DNA of 39,647 nucleotides from an uncultured Clostridia bacterium (GTDB lineage Bacteria > Bacillota > Clostridia > Oscillospirales > Acutalibacteraceae), in contig CALWVN010000018.1 in assembly GCA_944384995.1 (NCBI GenBank), forward strand, positions 1 through 39,647, given 5' to 3'. Both the position numbers and the translations under genes were made by a program. The notes beneath the pieces are model-generated. The model worked only from the letters and a program-made list of their open reading frames with translations. It made no database searches and was not told the origin of the DNA. This document shows, in pieces, positions 9,023 to 16,404 of the stretch (position 1 is the first letter of the stretch; each line of letters starts with the position of its first letter).

Positions 9023-9775
9023 TTACACATCCCATGCGCCGTGCCGAATGGTATTCGGATCGGCGTCCTGCAGCACCGCCTGCGGTGCGGTCTGTGTCGC
9101 ATAGGTCACAAGCGTAGCAGGAATTTCGGAAGGAAAATCCGCAATAAACGCATCCAAATCGTTTCCGCGCCGAACCGGATGGTGCGCATCTGTTGCGATC
9201 AGATCGGCAATACCGTCCGTAAGCAGCTCTACGGCAAACTGCCGGATGCGGTCACCGAGCTTTCCCGCCACGGAATCCGCCGTTACCTGAAACAGCGCGC
9301 CCATGTCCGCAAGGTCTGTTATCAGCTCCGGGTGTCGATGAAAGGTCGGGTAGCGCTCCGGGTGGGCAATCACGGGCACAAGCCCGCGATCAAACACCTC
9401 TTCTGCAAGCGGCAGGGCGAGCGCGGGATCGAACGACTGCAGCGCATATTCGCACAACAGATAGCGCGAACGGTTCAGCGTAAGCGGCGAGAGATCGCCG
9501 GCTTCAAAGATCCCGTCATGCAGAAAAACTTCAGCACCGCCGCAGATGTGCACAGGCAGCTCCCGTGTGCGCAAAAGGGAATTGAGCTGCGCGATTCTGC
9601 GGTTGCGCGCATATAAAAAATCCGCGGTGCTTGTGTAATCCATATAGTGCGGCGTGGCGACGATGATGCGGATATTGTTTGCCGCCGCCGTTTCGCATAA
9701 CGCCAACGTGTCCTCCAAGCTTTGGGCGCCGTCGTCGATGTCCCAAAGCAGATGACAGTGCAGGTCAATCCTCAT
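9023..9775 (-). CDS. PHP-domain tyrosine-protein phosphatase, CpsB/YwqE-like
   Basis: A 250-residue metal-dependent phosphatase of the PHP superfamily. MRIDLHCHLLWDIDDGAQ carries the HxH metal motif at the N-terminus; ATPHYMD, GAEVFLHD, VIAHPERYP and ATDAHHP supply the remaining metal ligands in the usual order. In Gram-positive bacteria this family dephosphorylates the tyrosine kinase controlling capsule or exopolysaccharide synthesis. No kinase gene is near. The ATG at 9775 has AAAAGGAG upstream and overlaps the end of the permease gene by 11 bases, implying translational coupling. Confidence 0.88.
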   Translation of the reverse strand: MRIDLHCHLLWDIDDGAQSLEDTLALCETAAANNIRIIVATPHYMDYTSTADFLYARNRRIAQLNSLLRTRELPVHICGGAEVFLHDGIFEAGDLSPLTLNRSRYLLCEYALQSFDPALALPLAEEVFDRGLVPVIAHPERYPTFHRHPELITDLADMGALFQVTADSVAGKLGDRIRQFAVELLTDGIADLIATDAHHPVRRGNDLDAFIADFPSEIPATLVTYATQTAPQAVLQDADPNTIRHGAWDV

Positions 9776-10988
9776 GCGGCTGCTCCTTTTGCGCGTCCGT
9801 GTGTGTCCCCCCCGGCGTCGCCTCGGCGGCCGCTTTTTTCTTGTATTTAAACACGTGGATGATGCCCTCGTCATTGAGCACCTTAACAAGCATCATGGTC
9901 AGCGGCAGCAAAAACAGCCCGATAAAGCCGAACAGCTGTGTGCCGATATACATGGCCATAATGGTCATGAACGGCGGCATGCCGAATTGCGAAGCGACCA
10001 GCTTCGGCTCGATGACCTGGCGGATCACACCCATCACGGCGTAAATCACCAACAGCCCGATACCGAATCCGATTTCCCCCGTAAACAGCGACCAGAGGCT
10101 CCACGGGATCAGGATCGTACCCGTGCCGAGCACCGGCAGGATGTCCACGAGCGCGGTGATGAGCGCAATGGCAAAAATGTAGTTGCCTTCATAAAAGCCG
10201 AGCAGCCGCAGGATCAGAAGCCCGATGCTCAGCTCCACAAAAGAAATACAGATGATCGCGGAATACGCCTTGCACATTTTGCCGAGCGTGGAAAAAATGA
10301 TCTGCTTGGTGCGCACGATGACGTCGCCGCGTTCCTTCGGGAACTGGGCTAAGATCATGTCGCGCAGGGTATGGTAATCCGTGGTCATAAAGCAGCAGGA
10401 GACGATGCACACAAGAAGCCCAACGAAAAACATCGGGATCTGCTTCGCCGTGCCCCAGACCGCGCCCAACGGTGTGGAAAGCACGGAAAGATCCAGCCCG
10501 CCGTTTGCAGCGCCCTGCATTTCCAGCTCGGCGGAGGCCTGTGCTTCCACACCGAGCAGGTTGTTCAGAAATTGCTGCAAACTGCCGATAATGGAATCCG
10601 AAAGCGAATGCGGCAGAAAGGAGAGCGCGTCCTGCAGCCATGCGACCGCCTGTTCCACAAAGGCGTCCGTGTCCTCCAGCTTCATCAGCAGAAAAGCAAA
10701 GAAGTCACGCAGCTCGGCGCCGATTCGATATAGAATGAGCACAAGGATCGACCCGATGATGACCAGTGCAAACAGGACCAGAATCACCGAGGCGAGCCCG
10801 CGGCGAAGCGGCGTTTTGCGCGTCAGAAAGGCGACGGGACGCTGCAAAAGCATTGCAACGAAAAAAGCGACCGCAAAGGGCCAGACGATCCCAAGCGCAT
10901 ATTTGACAGCCAGATAAAACAGTGCGATGATAATGCCGGCATATACGATGTTGATGATGAATGCCCGCCGTTTTTCGATTTTGTTCAA
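9765..10988 (-). CDS. AI-2E family transporter (permease)
   Basis: Integral membrane protein of 407 residues with an N-terminal helix pair (IVYAGIIIALFYLAVKYALG, then WPFAVAFFVAMLLQRPV) and a third helix (SVILVLFALVIIGSILVLIL). A soluble central section follows (about 100-190), then a C-terminal bundle with GFYEGNYIFAIALITALVDI and LPVLGTGTILIPW, the signature region of the family. Members export small molecules or act as Na+/H+ antiporters; the substrate here cannot be told. Translation appears to start at a TTG (10988-10986) behind GGGAGGTG at a spacing of about 10. It leads a two- or three-gene operon with the PHP phosphatase. Confidence 0.88.
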   Translation of the reverse strand: MNKIEKRRAFIINIVYAGIIIALFYLAVKYALGIVWPFAVAFFVAMLLQRPVAFLTRKTPLRRGLASVILVLFALVIIGSILVLILYRIGAELRDFFAFLLMKLEDTDAFVEQAVAWLQDALSFLPHSLSDSIIGSLQQFLNNLLGVEAQASAELEMQGAANGGLDLSVLSTPLGAVWGTAKQIPMFFVGLLVCIVSCCFMTTDYHTLRDMILAQFPKERGDVIVRTKQIIFSTLGKMCKAYSAIICISFVELSIGLLILRLLGFYEGNYIFAIALITALVDILPVLGTGTILIPWSLWSLFTGEIGFGIGLLVIYAVMGVIRQVIEPKLVASQFGMPPFMTIMAMYIGTQLFGFIGLFLLPLTMMLVKVLNDEGIIHVFKYKKKAAAEATPGGTHTDAQKEQPHED

Positions 10989-11041
10989 TGTAAACTTGCA
11001 CCTCCCGTTCTCCGAAACAAAGCAGAGAACTCTCCCGCAAT

Positions 11042-11069
11042 ATTATATACATTTTATACTATTTTTCAA
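11042..11069 (-). promoter_or_regulatory. Promoter of the AI-2E permease operon
   Basis: Minus-strand TTGAAA (11069-11064), 16-base spacer, TATAAT (11047-11042), about 54 bases upstream of the TTG start. The remainder of the gap to hom is AT-rich; no clear plus-strand -35 was found for hom. Confidence 0.65.
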
Positions 11070-11200
11070 AAAGATACAATGCGGATTAGAAAAATTCATA
11101 GAATTTTAGAAAATGCTGCAAACGAATCAAAATTTTTCTTTATTCCCCGTGCGTTTTGTGTTAAAATGCTATACGTATCAATAGATTAGGATGTGAGCAT

Positions 11201-12439
11201 ATGTATGTCGCGGTCATGGGCTACGGGACGGTCGGCTCCGGCGTGGTGGAAGTGTTCAACAAAAACCACGAGAGCATCGTTCGCCGCAGCACACAGCCGT
11301 CTCTGGAATTGAAGTATATTCTGGATCTGCGCGATTTCCCCGGTGACGAAAACGAAGAAAAATTCATCAAGGATTTCAACATCATTCTCCACGATGACGA
11401 GGTAAAGATCGTGGTGGAGACCATGGGCGGTCTGCACCCGGCGTTTGAATTCGTTTCGCAGCTGCTGTGCGCTGGCAAAAGCGTGGTGACCTCCAACAAG
11501 GAACTGGTCGCCGCAAAGGGCTATGAGCTTTTGCAGATGGCACAGGAGCACAACGTCAACTTCCTGTTTGAGGCGTCCGTCGGCGGCGGTATCCCGATCA
11601 TCCGCCCCATCACGCAGTGCCTTGCCGCCAATGAGATCGACGAGATCGCCGGCATTTTGAACGGCACGACCAACTTCATTTTGACGATGATGATCGAAAA
11701 GAACATGACCTTTTCGGATGCCTTAAAGCTTGCGCAGGACAACGGCTATGCCGAAAAAGATCCCACGGCGGATGTCGAGGGGCACGACGCGTGCCGCAAG
11801 ATCTGCATCCTCGCGTCGCTTTGCTTCGGGAAGCATGTTTACCCTGAGTCCGTCCATACCGAGGGCATTTCGGGTATCGCGCTTGAAGACGTCGCTTACG
11901 TCCAAAGCGGCGGCGGGGTCATCAAGCTCCTCGGCTGCGCCAAGCGGCAGCCGGGCGGAAAGATCTCCGCGATCGTTTCGCCCGCCGTGGTGCAGAACGG
12001 CAGCCAGCTCGCCTCCGTGCGGGATGTGTTCAACGCCATTCTTGTGCGCGGCGACGCGATCGGCGACGTGGTGTTTTACGGCAGAGGCGCGGGCAAGCTG
12101 CCCACGGCGAGCGCCGTTGTGGCGGATGTGATCGACTGCGCCAAGCATGTCCAGCGCAAAAAAGCGTTCGGCTGGGGGCCGAGCGAGGAAAATTACGTTG
12201 TGGATTACCGTACGCTGCCCGTCGCGCTGTATGTGCGCGCCGAGGTCAACAACCGCGAGGAGACGCTTGCCGCCGTGCGTGAAGCGGTCGGCGAGGTGCG
12301 GGTGCTCTCGCGCGAGGGCGCGCCCGAAAACGAGGTTGCATTTTTTACGGAAACGGATGTCGAGCAAACGCTTTGCGATAAGCTCGCGGCGGTTCCGGGA
12401 CTGCATGTGCGCTCACAGATCCGCATCACGGATTATTGA
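11201..12439 (+). CDS. hom: Homoserine dehydrogenase
   Basis: Reduces aspartate semialdehyde to homoserine, the branch point to threonine and methionine. The NAD(P) fold starts at once with VMGYGTVGSGVV. SVVTSNKELVAAKGYEL and GILNGTTNFILT are family signatures, and GYAEKDPTADVEGHDACRK carries the catalytic Lys/Asp region. A C-terminal part (about 345-412, LPVALYVRAEVNNREETLAA) has the layout of an ACT regulatory domain. At 412 residues length is normal. The start has a modest site (AGGATGTGAG). lysC follows 45 bases later, so the two probably form one aspartate-pathway operon ending at the terminator at 13712. Confidence 0.96.
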   Translation: MYVAVMGYGTVGSGVVEVFNKNHESIVRRSTQPSLELKYILDLRDFPGDENEEKFIKDFNIILHDDEVKIVVETMGGLHPAFEFVSQLLCAGKSVVTSNKELVAAKGYELLQMAQEHNVNFLFEASVGGGIPIIRPITQCLAANEIDEIAGILNGTTNFILTMMIEKNMTFSDALKLAQDNGYAEKDPTADVEGHDACRKICILASLCFGKHVYPESVHTEGISGIALEDVAYVQSGGGVIKLLGCAKRQPGGKISAIVSPAVVQNGSQLASVRDVFNAILVRGDAIGDVVFYGRGAGKLPTASAVVADVIDCAKHVQRKKAFGWGPSEENYVVDYRTLPVALYVRAEVNNREETLAAVREAVGEVRVLSREGAPENEVAFFTETDVEQTLCDKLAAVPGLHVRSQIRITDY

Positions 12440-12484
12440 TTTGAAAATCCCCGCGCATAAAGCGCGGTATTTACGGAGGAATGT

Positions 12485-13690
12485 ATGGGACTGATCGTAC
12501 AGAAGTTCGGCGGCAGCTCGGTTGCGAATGCCGAACGCGTGATGAATGTCGCGGGTATCGTGACGGATACCTACCGCGCGGGCAACGACGTTGTGGTCGT
12601 CGTCTCCGCACAGGGCGACACGACCGATGACCTGATCGAAAAAGCCAACGAGATAAACCCCAAGGCGTCCAAGCGCGAAATGGATATGCTGCTGACATCC
12701 GGCGAGCAGATCTCGATCGCGCTGCTGGCGATGGCGATCGAAAAGCTCGGCTGCCCAGTGGTGTCGCTTTTGGGCTGGCAGGCAGGCTTTTCCACAAGCT
12801 CCGCCTACGGCATGGCGCGCATCAAGTCTATCAAGACTGACCGCCTGCGTGCGGAGATCGACCGCCACAACATCGTCGTAGTGGCAGGCTTCCAGGGGCT
12901 CAATAAATACGATGACCTGACCACGCTCGGGCGCGGCGGGTCAGATACGAGCGCCGTGGCGCTTGCCGCCGCCATGCATGCGGATCGCTGCCAGATCTTC
13001 ACCGATGTCGAGGGCGTGTTCACCGCCGACCCGCGCAAGGTCGAAAATGCGAAGAAGCTCAAAGAGATCACCTACGACGAGATGCTGGAGCTCGCCACGC
13101 TCGGCGCGCAGGTGCTCAACAACCGTTCGGTGGAAATGGCGAAAAAATACAATGTGGAGATCGAAGTGCTCTCCAGCTTGAAAAGAGTTCCCGGCACGAT
13201 CGTAAAGGAGGTCGCAAAAATGGAAAAAATGTTGGTCAGAGGCGTCACGAAGGATACGGACGTCGCAAGAATTTCGGTCAAGAGCATTCCCAATAACCCC
13301 GGCGTTGCGTTCCGCCTGTTCTCGAAGCTCGCACAGAAGAAGATCAATGTAGATATCATCCTGCAATCCGTCGGCAGAGACGACACCAAGGACATCTCCT
13401 TTACCGTCTCCAAGGCGAATGCCGAAGAGGCCGTGCAGGCCGTGCGCGACACCTTTGACATCGACGATAAGAACATTGTCTGCGATACCGAGGTCGCCAA
13501 GATCTCCGTGGTCGGCGCGGGCATGGAATCCCACCCCGGCACCGCGTCCAAGATGTTCGAGGCGCTGTATGAGCATGACATCAACATCGACATGATCGCG
13601 ACAAGCGAGATCAAGATCTCGGTGCTCATCGACGCGAAAGACGCAGACCGCGCCGTTGCCGCCGTGCACCGCGCGTTCTTCCCGGCGTAA
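12485..13690 (+). CDS. lysC: Aspartate kinase (with internal beta-subunit start)
   Basis: Phosphorylates aspartate, the first step to lysine, threonine and methionine. The kinase domain shows VQKFGGSSVANAERV, SGEQISIALLAMA, TLGRGGSDTSAVALAAA and GVFTADPR. Residues 260-401 hold two ACT domains (ISVKSIPNNPGVAFRLFSKL and ISVVGAGMESHPG). The start at 12485 follows ACGGAGG. Inside the gene, AAAGGAGGT at 13204-13212 precedes an in-frame ATG at 13220 (residue 246), exactly at the domain boundary. In Bacillus subtilis aspartokinase II a comparable internal start makes the beta subunit, so a 156-residue regulatory chain is expected here. Confidence 0.96.
   Translation: MGLIVQKFGGSSVANAERVMNVAGIVTDTYRAGNDVVVVVSAQGDTTDDLIEKANEINPKASKREMDMLLTSGEQISIALLAMAIEKLGCPVVSLLGWQAGFSTSSAYGMARIKSIKTDRLRAEIDRHNIVVVAGFQGLNKYDDLTTLGRGGSDTSAVALAAAMHADRCQIFTDVEGVFTADPRKVENAKKLKEITYDEMLELATLGAQVLNNRSVEMAKKYNVEIEVLSSLKRVPGTIVKEVAKMEKMLVRGVTKDTDVARISVKSIPNNPGVAFRLFSKLAQKKINVDIILQSVGRDDTKDISFTVSKANAEEAVQAVRDTFDIDDKNIVCDTEVAKISVVGAGMESHPGTASKMFEALYEHDINIDMIATSEIKISVLIDAKDADRAVAAVHRAFFPA
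13204..13222 (+). promoter_or_regulatory. Internal ribosome binding site for aspartokinase beta subunit
   Basis: AAAGGAGGT followed 7 bases later by ATG at 13220-13222 in the lysC frame. The match to the anti-Shine-Dalgarno is as strong as any gene start in the window and better than lysC's own. Confidence 0.65.
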
Positions 13691-13711
13691 TTTCCATATA
13701 AAGCATATAAA

Positions 13712-13740
13712 AAGCAGACCCTCCGGGGTCTGCTTTTTTA
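13712..13740 (+). terminator. Terminator after hom-lysC
   Basis: Stem AAGCAGACCC/GGGTCTGCTT with a 4-base loop and a run of T after it, 22 bases past the lysC stop. Confidence 0.88.
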
Positions 13741-13845
13741 GATGTCAGAATTTAGAAATCAGAAGGCAGAAACGGACAAGGGAAGCTTGCTCAAAACCGA
13801 AAGACCATACAAGGTTGTAGGGCGGCGCTTGCTCCCGCCGCTTTT
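13741..13845. repeat. Intergenic repeat cassette (copy 1)
   Basis: An A/G-rich stretch with TCAGAA/TTAGAA words is followed by GTAGGGCGGCGCTTGCTCCC and GCCGC (13818-13842), a short hairpin. Both parts recur at 37900-38260 in the same order and style, so this is a dispersed non-coding repeat. Confidence 0.55.
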
Positions 13846-13858
13846 TCTATGAAATTCT

Positions 13859-15160
13859 TTATTCCACCTTACCCAAAATCAAAGGCTTTGTCTCAGGCGG
13901 CGTTTTGCCGAAAGAAAGCGCCAAAAGAAAGCGCGCTGTCCCCTCGTCGAGCTTCTGCTCGTCTGCCGCATACAGCGTGGCAAGCGGCTCGCCCGTGCGG
14001 CAGAAGTTGCCCGTTTTCCTGTGCAAAACCAGCCCTGCCGCGTAGTCGATCGCGTCGTCTTTTTTGGCGCGCCCCGCGCCCAAAAGCTGGGCGCTTTCGC
14101 CGATCATGCGCGTCTGCATCTTGACAAGATACCCATCCCGCGGCGCAGGGACCGTGCGGCTGCATTCGGCGTTTAGGAAATCCGGGGTGCGCGAAAGTAA
14201 CCCCGCATCGCCGCCCTGTGCTTCGACCATCTCCAAAAACTTCGCATATGCCGCGCCGCTTTTTAGCGTTTGCTCTGCTTTTTGCATAGCTTTGTCTTCT
14301 GTCAGCCCCAGCCCGCTTTGCAAAAGCTGCGCCGAAAGCACCAGACACAGCGTGCGCAGGCTCTCATCCCCGCGATTTTGCAGGATCTCAAGCGCCTCCG
14401 TGACCTCCAAGGCGTTGCCGATGTGTGTGCCCAGCGGTGTGTCCATATCGGTGATGACCGCCGTGACGCGCCTGCCGCAGCGTTTGCCGATCTCCACCAT
14501 CAGCCGCGCAAGATGCTGCGCGTCCGCCGCGGTTTCCATAAACGCGCCGCTGCCGCATTTTACGTCAAGCACCAGATTTTGCGCACCCGCCGCCAGCTTT
14601 TTGCTCATAATGCTCGCGGCAATGAGCGCAATGCTGTCTACCGTCTGTGTCGCGTCGCGCAGGGCATAGATCTTCTTGTCTGCGGGGGCGAGGTTGCCCG
14701 TCTGCCCGATCACCGACACGCCTACACGGTTGACCTGCTCGAAAAATTCTTTGTTGGAAAGCGCCACGCGAAAGCCGGGAATACTCTCTAATTTATCCAC
14801 CGTGCCGCCCGTGTGCCCCAGACCTCTCCCGCTCATCTTGGCGATTTTTAGGCCTGCCGCCGCGCAAAGCGGCGCTACGATGAGCGTTGTTTTGTCGCCT
14901 ACGCCGCCTGTGGAGTGCTTGTCGGCGGTCACGCCGTCCACGGGGGAGAGGTCGAGCTGATCGCCCGAGCGCGCCATGCAGTCTGTAAGCACGGCCGCTT
15001 CTTCGTCCGTCATGCCGCGCAGGCAGATCGCCATCAGCAGTGCCGAGGCTTGATAGTCGGGGATTTTGCCCGCCGTAAAGCCCGAAACGAAGAATTCGAT
15101 CTCATCGGCGGTCAATGCCAGCCCTGCTTTTTTATGGTTCAACAGATCCGCCATTTGCAT
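13859..15160 (-). CDS. pdp: Pyrimidine-nucleoside (thymidine) phosphorylase
   Basis: Cleaves pyrimidine nucleosides with phosphate to base and (deoxy)ribose 1-phosphate, for salvage and carbon recovery. Of 433 residues, the N-terminal helical domain begins MQMADLLNHKKAGLALTADE. KHSTGGVGDKTTLIVAPLCA is the phosphate-binding signature, and SGRGLGHTGGTVDKLESIPG, LRDATQTVDSI and DVKCGSGAF complete the active site. The C-terminal domain ends normally. The ATG at 15160 has AAAAGGAG upstream; a longer frame begins at 15211 without a site. It is a single gene transcribed toward hom-lysC. Whether it prefers thymidine or uridine cannot be read from sequence. Confidence 0.93.
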   Translation of the reverse strand: MQMADLLNHKKAGLALTADEIEFFVSGFTAGKIPDYQASALLMAICLRGMTDEEAAVLTDCMARSGDQLDLSPVDGVTADKHSTGGVGDKTTLIVAPLCAAAGLKIAKMSGRGLGHTGGTVDKLESIPGFRVALSNKEFFEQVNRVGVSVIGQTGNLAPADKKIYALRDATQTVDSIALIAASIMSKKLAAGAQNLVLDVKCGSGAFMETAADAQHLARLMVEIGKRCGRRVTAVITDMDTPLGTHIGNALEVTEALEILQNRGDESLRTLCLVLSAQLLQSGLGLTEDKAMQKAEQTLKSGAAYAKFLEMVEAQGGDAGLLSRTPDFLNAECSRTVPAPRDGYLVKMQTRMIGESAQLLGAGRAKKDDAIDYAAGLVLHRKTGNFCRTGEPLATLYAADEQKLDEGTARFLLALSFGKTPPETKPLILGKVE

Positions 15161-15228
15161 GCTACCACGCTCCTTTTCCTTTATCGTAGCCATTTTACGC
15201 GAACGAGTCAAGAAAATTTTGATTTTTC

Positions 15229-15260
15229 TTGAATTCCTACCGAATTTGTATTATTATAAT
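15229..15260 (+). promoter_or_regulatory. Promoter and putative operator of the Rrf2 regulator
   Basis: TATAAT lies at 15255-15260 with TTGAAT at 15229-15234, a long 20-base spacing. Inside the spacer the inverted repeat AATTC-ctacc-GAATT (15232-15246) could be the autoregulatory site of the Rrf2 protein. The -35 assignment is weak. Confidence 0.4.
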
Positions 15261-15309
15261 CAGAAAGGGCACGCTGGTATTGCGCCCACTTGGGAAAGGC
15301 GGCAAGGCA

Positions 15310-15747
15310 ATGAAAATTTCCACCAAAGGCAGATACGCACTGCGGCTGATGCTGGATCTTGCACAGCAGCCGCCGACGGAGTATGTGTCGATCAAATCCG
15401 TTGCCACAAGGCAGGGGATCTCGGAAAAATATCTGGAACAGATCATCAAAATGCTCTCGAAAGGCGGGCTTGTGGAAAGCACACGCGGCAAATCCGGCGG
15501 CTATCGCTTAACGCGCACGCCCGAAAAGTATACCGTCGGTGAAATTTTGCGCGTGACCGAAGGCAGCCTTGCGCCGGTTTCGTGTCTGGAGGAAGAACAC
15601 CGCTGTGAAAACTGCGACGACTGCGTGACCTATGAGATCTGGCAGAACGTGCTCGATGCGATCAATGAAGTGGTGGATTCCATCACGCTGTCGTACCTCG
15701 TCGAAAAGCAAAAGGCAAAAAAAACCTGTCACTGCAATAAGGGGTAA
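15310..15747 (+). CDS. Rrf2-family transcriptional regulator, IscR-like
   Basis: A 145-residue winged-helix regulator. MKISTKGRYALRLMLDLAQQ is the canonical N-terminus, and VSIKSVATRQGISEKYLEQI with ESTRGKSGGYRLTR is the HTH and wing. A Cys cluster follows: Cys at the start of CLEEEHRCENCDDC and three more within it, matching the place where IscR-type members hold an Fe-S cluster. It probably senses Fe-S status and controls the cysteine desulfurase and NifU genes 3 kb downstream, and perhaps itself. The ATG at 15310 is chosen by alignment to the family; a weak AAGGCGG site precedes it. Confidence 0.88.
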   Translation: MKISTKGRYALRLMLDLAQQPPTEYVSIKSVATRQGISEKYLEQIIKMLSKGGLVESTRGKSGGYRLTRTPEKYTVGEILRVTEGSLAPVSCLEEEHRCENCDDCVTYEIWQNVLDAINEVVDSITLSYLVEKQKAKKTCHCNKG

Positions 15748-15750
15748 GCT

Positions 15751-16404
15751 ATGGAAATATGCCAATCGGAGGCGCTGCGATATTTGGGCTACCGCGCAAA
15801 CCGCCCGCCCGACACGCAGACGCTTGCCCTCCTGCAAGAGACGCAAGCACAGCTCGAGGCGGTGCTCGCGCCCAAAAGCCTCTATAAAGAGGTACCGCTG
15901 CGCCGCATATCCGAGTCCGAGACCGAGATCGGCGGCATCGTGTTCCAAAGCCGCAAATTACAGCGGCATCTGCGCGATTCCGACCGTATCTTGTTGTTTG
16001 CCGCGACCCTCGGGGCAGGCGCAGACAGGCTCATACGCCGATTCGCAGCCGCCGGCGAGACAGCAAAGGCCGCCGCTGCACAGGCTTTGGGCGCTGCGGC
16101 GATCGAAGGGTATTGTGACGAGCTTTGTGCTCAGATCGCCGAAAGGGAAGAAAAAAACGGGTATTATCTTCGCCAGCGCTTTTCGCCGGGCTACGGCGAT
16201 CTGCCGCTGGAAGCGCAGCGAGATTTTTTCAAGCTGTTCGATATCACCAAGCGTATCGGCGTAACGCTCACAGACCAATGCATGATGCTGCCCACCAAAT
16301 CCGTAACGGCGTTCGTTGGGCTTTCCAAGACGCCGTCCTGTGCTAAATCTGGGTGCGAAACGTGCCCGGACACCGCATGTGCGTACAGAAAAGGGGAAAC
16401 ATAA
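15751..16404 (+). CDS. Free-standing methionine synthase reactivation-domain protein
   Basis: A 217-residue protein matching the C-terminal activation domain of B12-dependent methionine synthase. That domain binds SAM and lets an electron donor re-reduce inactive cob(II)alamin. The signature RQRFSPGYGDLPLEAQRDFF is present at about residues 147-166, and LTDQCMMLPTKSVTAFVGLS corresponds to the SAM-binding end. The tail adds a Cys cluster (CAKSGCETCPDTAC) not found in the fused E. coli domain, which might carry a metal or Fe-S centre. Its stop TAA directly abuts the metH ATG, so the two are made together and act on each other. Confidence 0.88.
   Translation: MEICQSEALRYLGYRANRPPDTQTLALLQETQAQLEAVLAPKSLYKEVPLRRISESETEIGGIVFQSRKLQRHLRDSDRILLFAATLGAGADRLIRRFAAAGETAKAAAAQALGAAAIEGYCDELCAQIAEREEKNGYYLRQRFSPGYGDLPLEAQRDFFKLFDITKRIGVTLTDQCMMLPTKSVTAFVGLSKTPSCAKSGCETCPDTACAYRKGET

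Noticed and set aside
10989-11200. Lysine riboswitch or T-box upstream of hom-lysC
   Set aside because: The gap is only about 210 bases, AT-rich, and lacks T-box or lysine-aptamer conserved segments; part of it is the promoter of the opposite gene.
15251-15750. Possible SAM or B12 riboswitch upstream of the methionine synthase pair
   Set aside because: The upstream sequence is fully occupied by the Rrf2 coding region, with only 3 bases before the reactivation gene.
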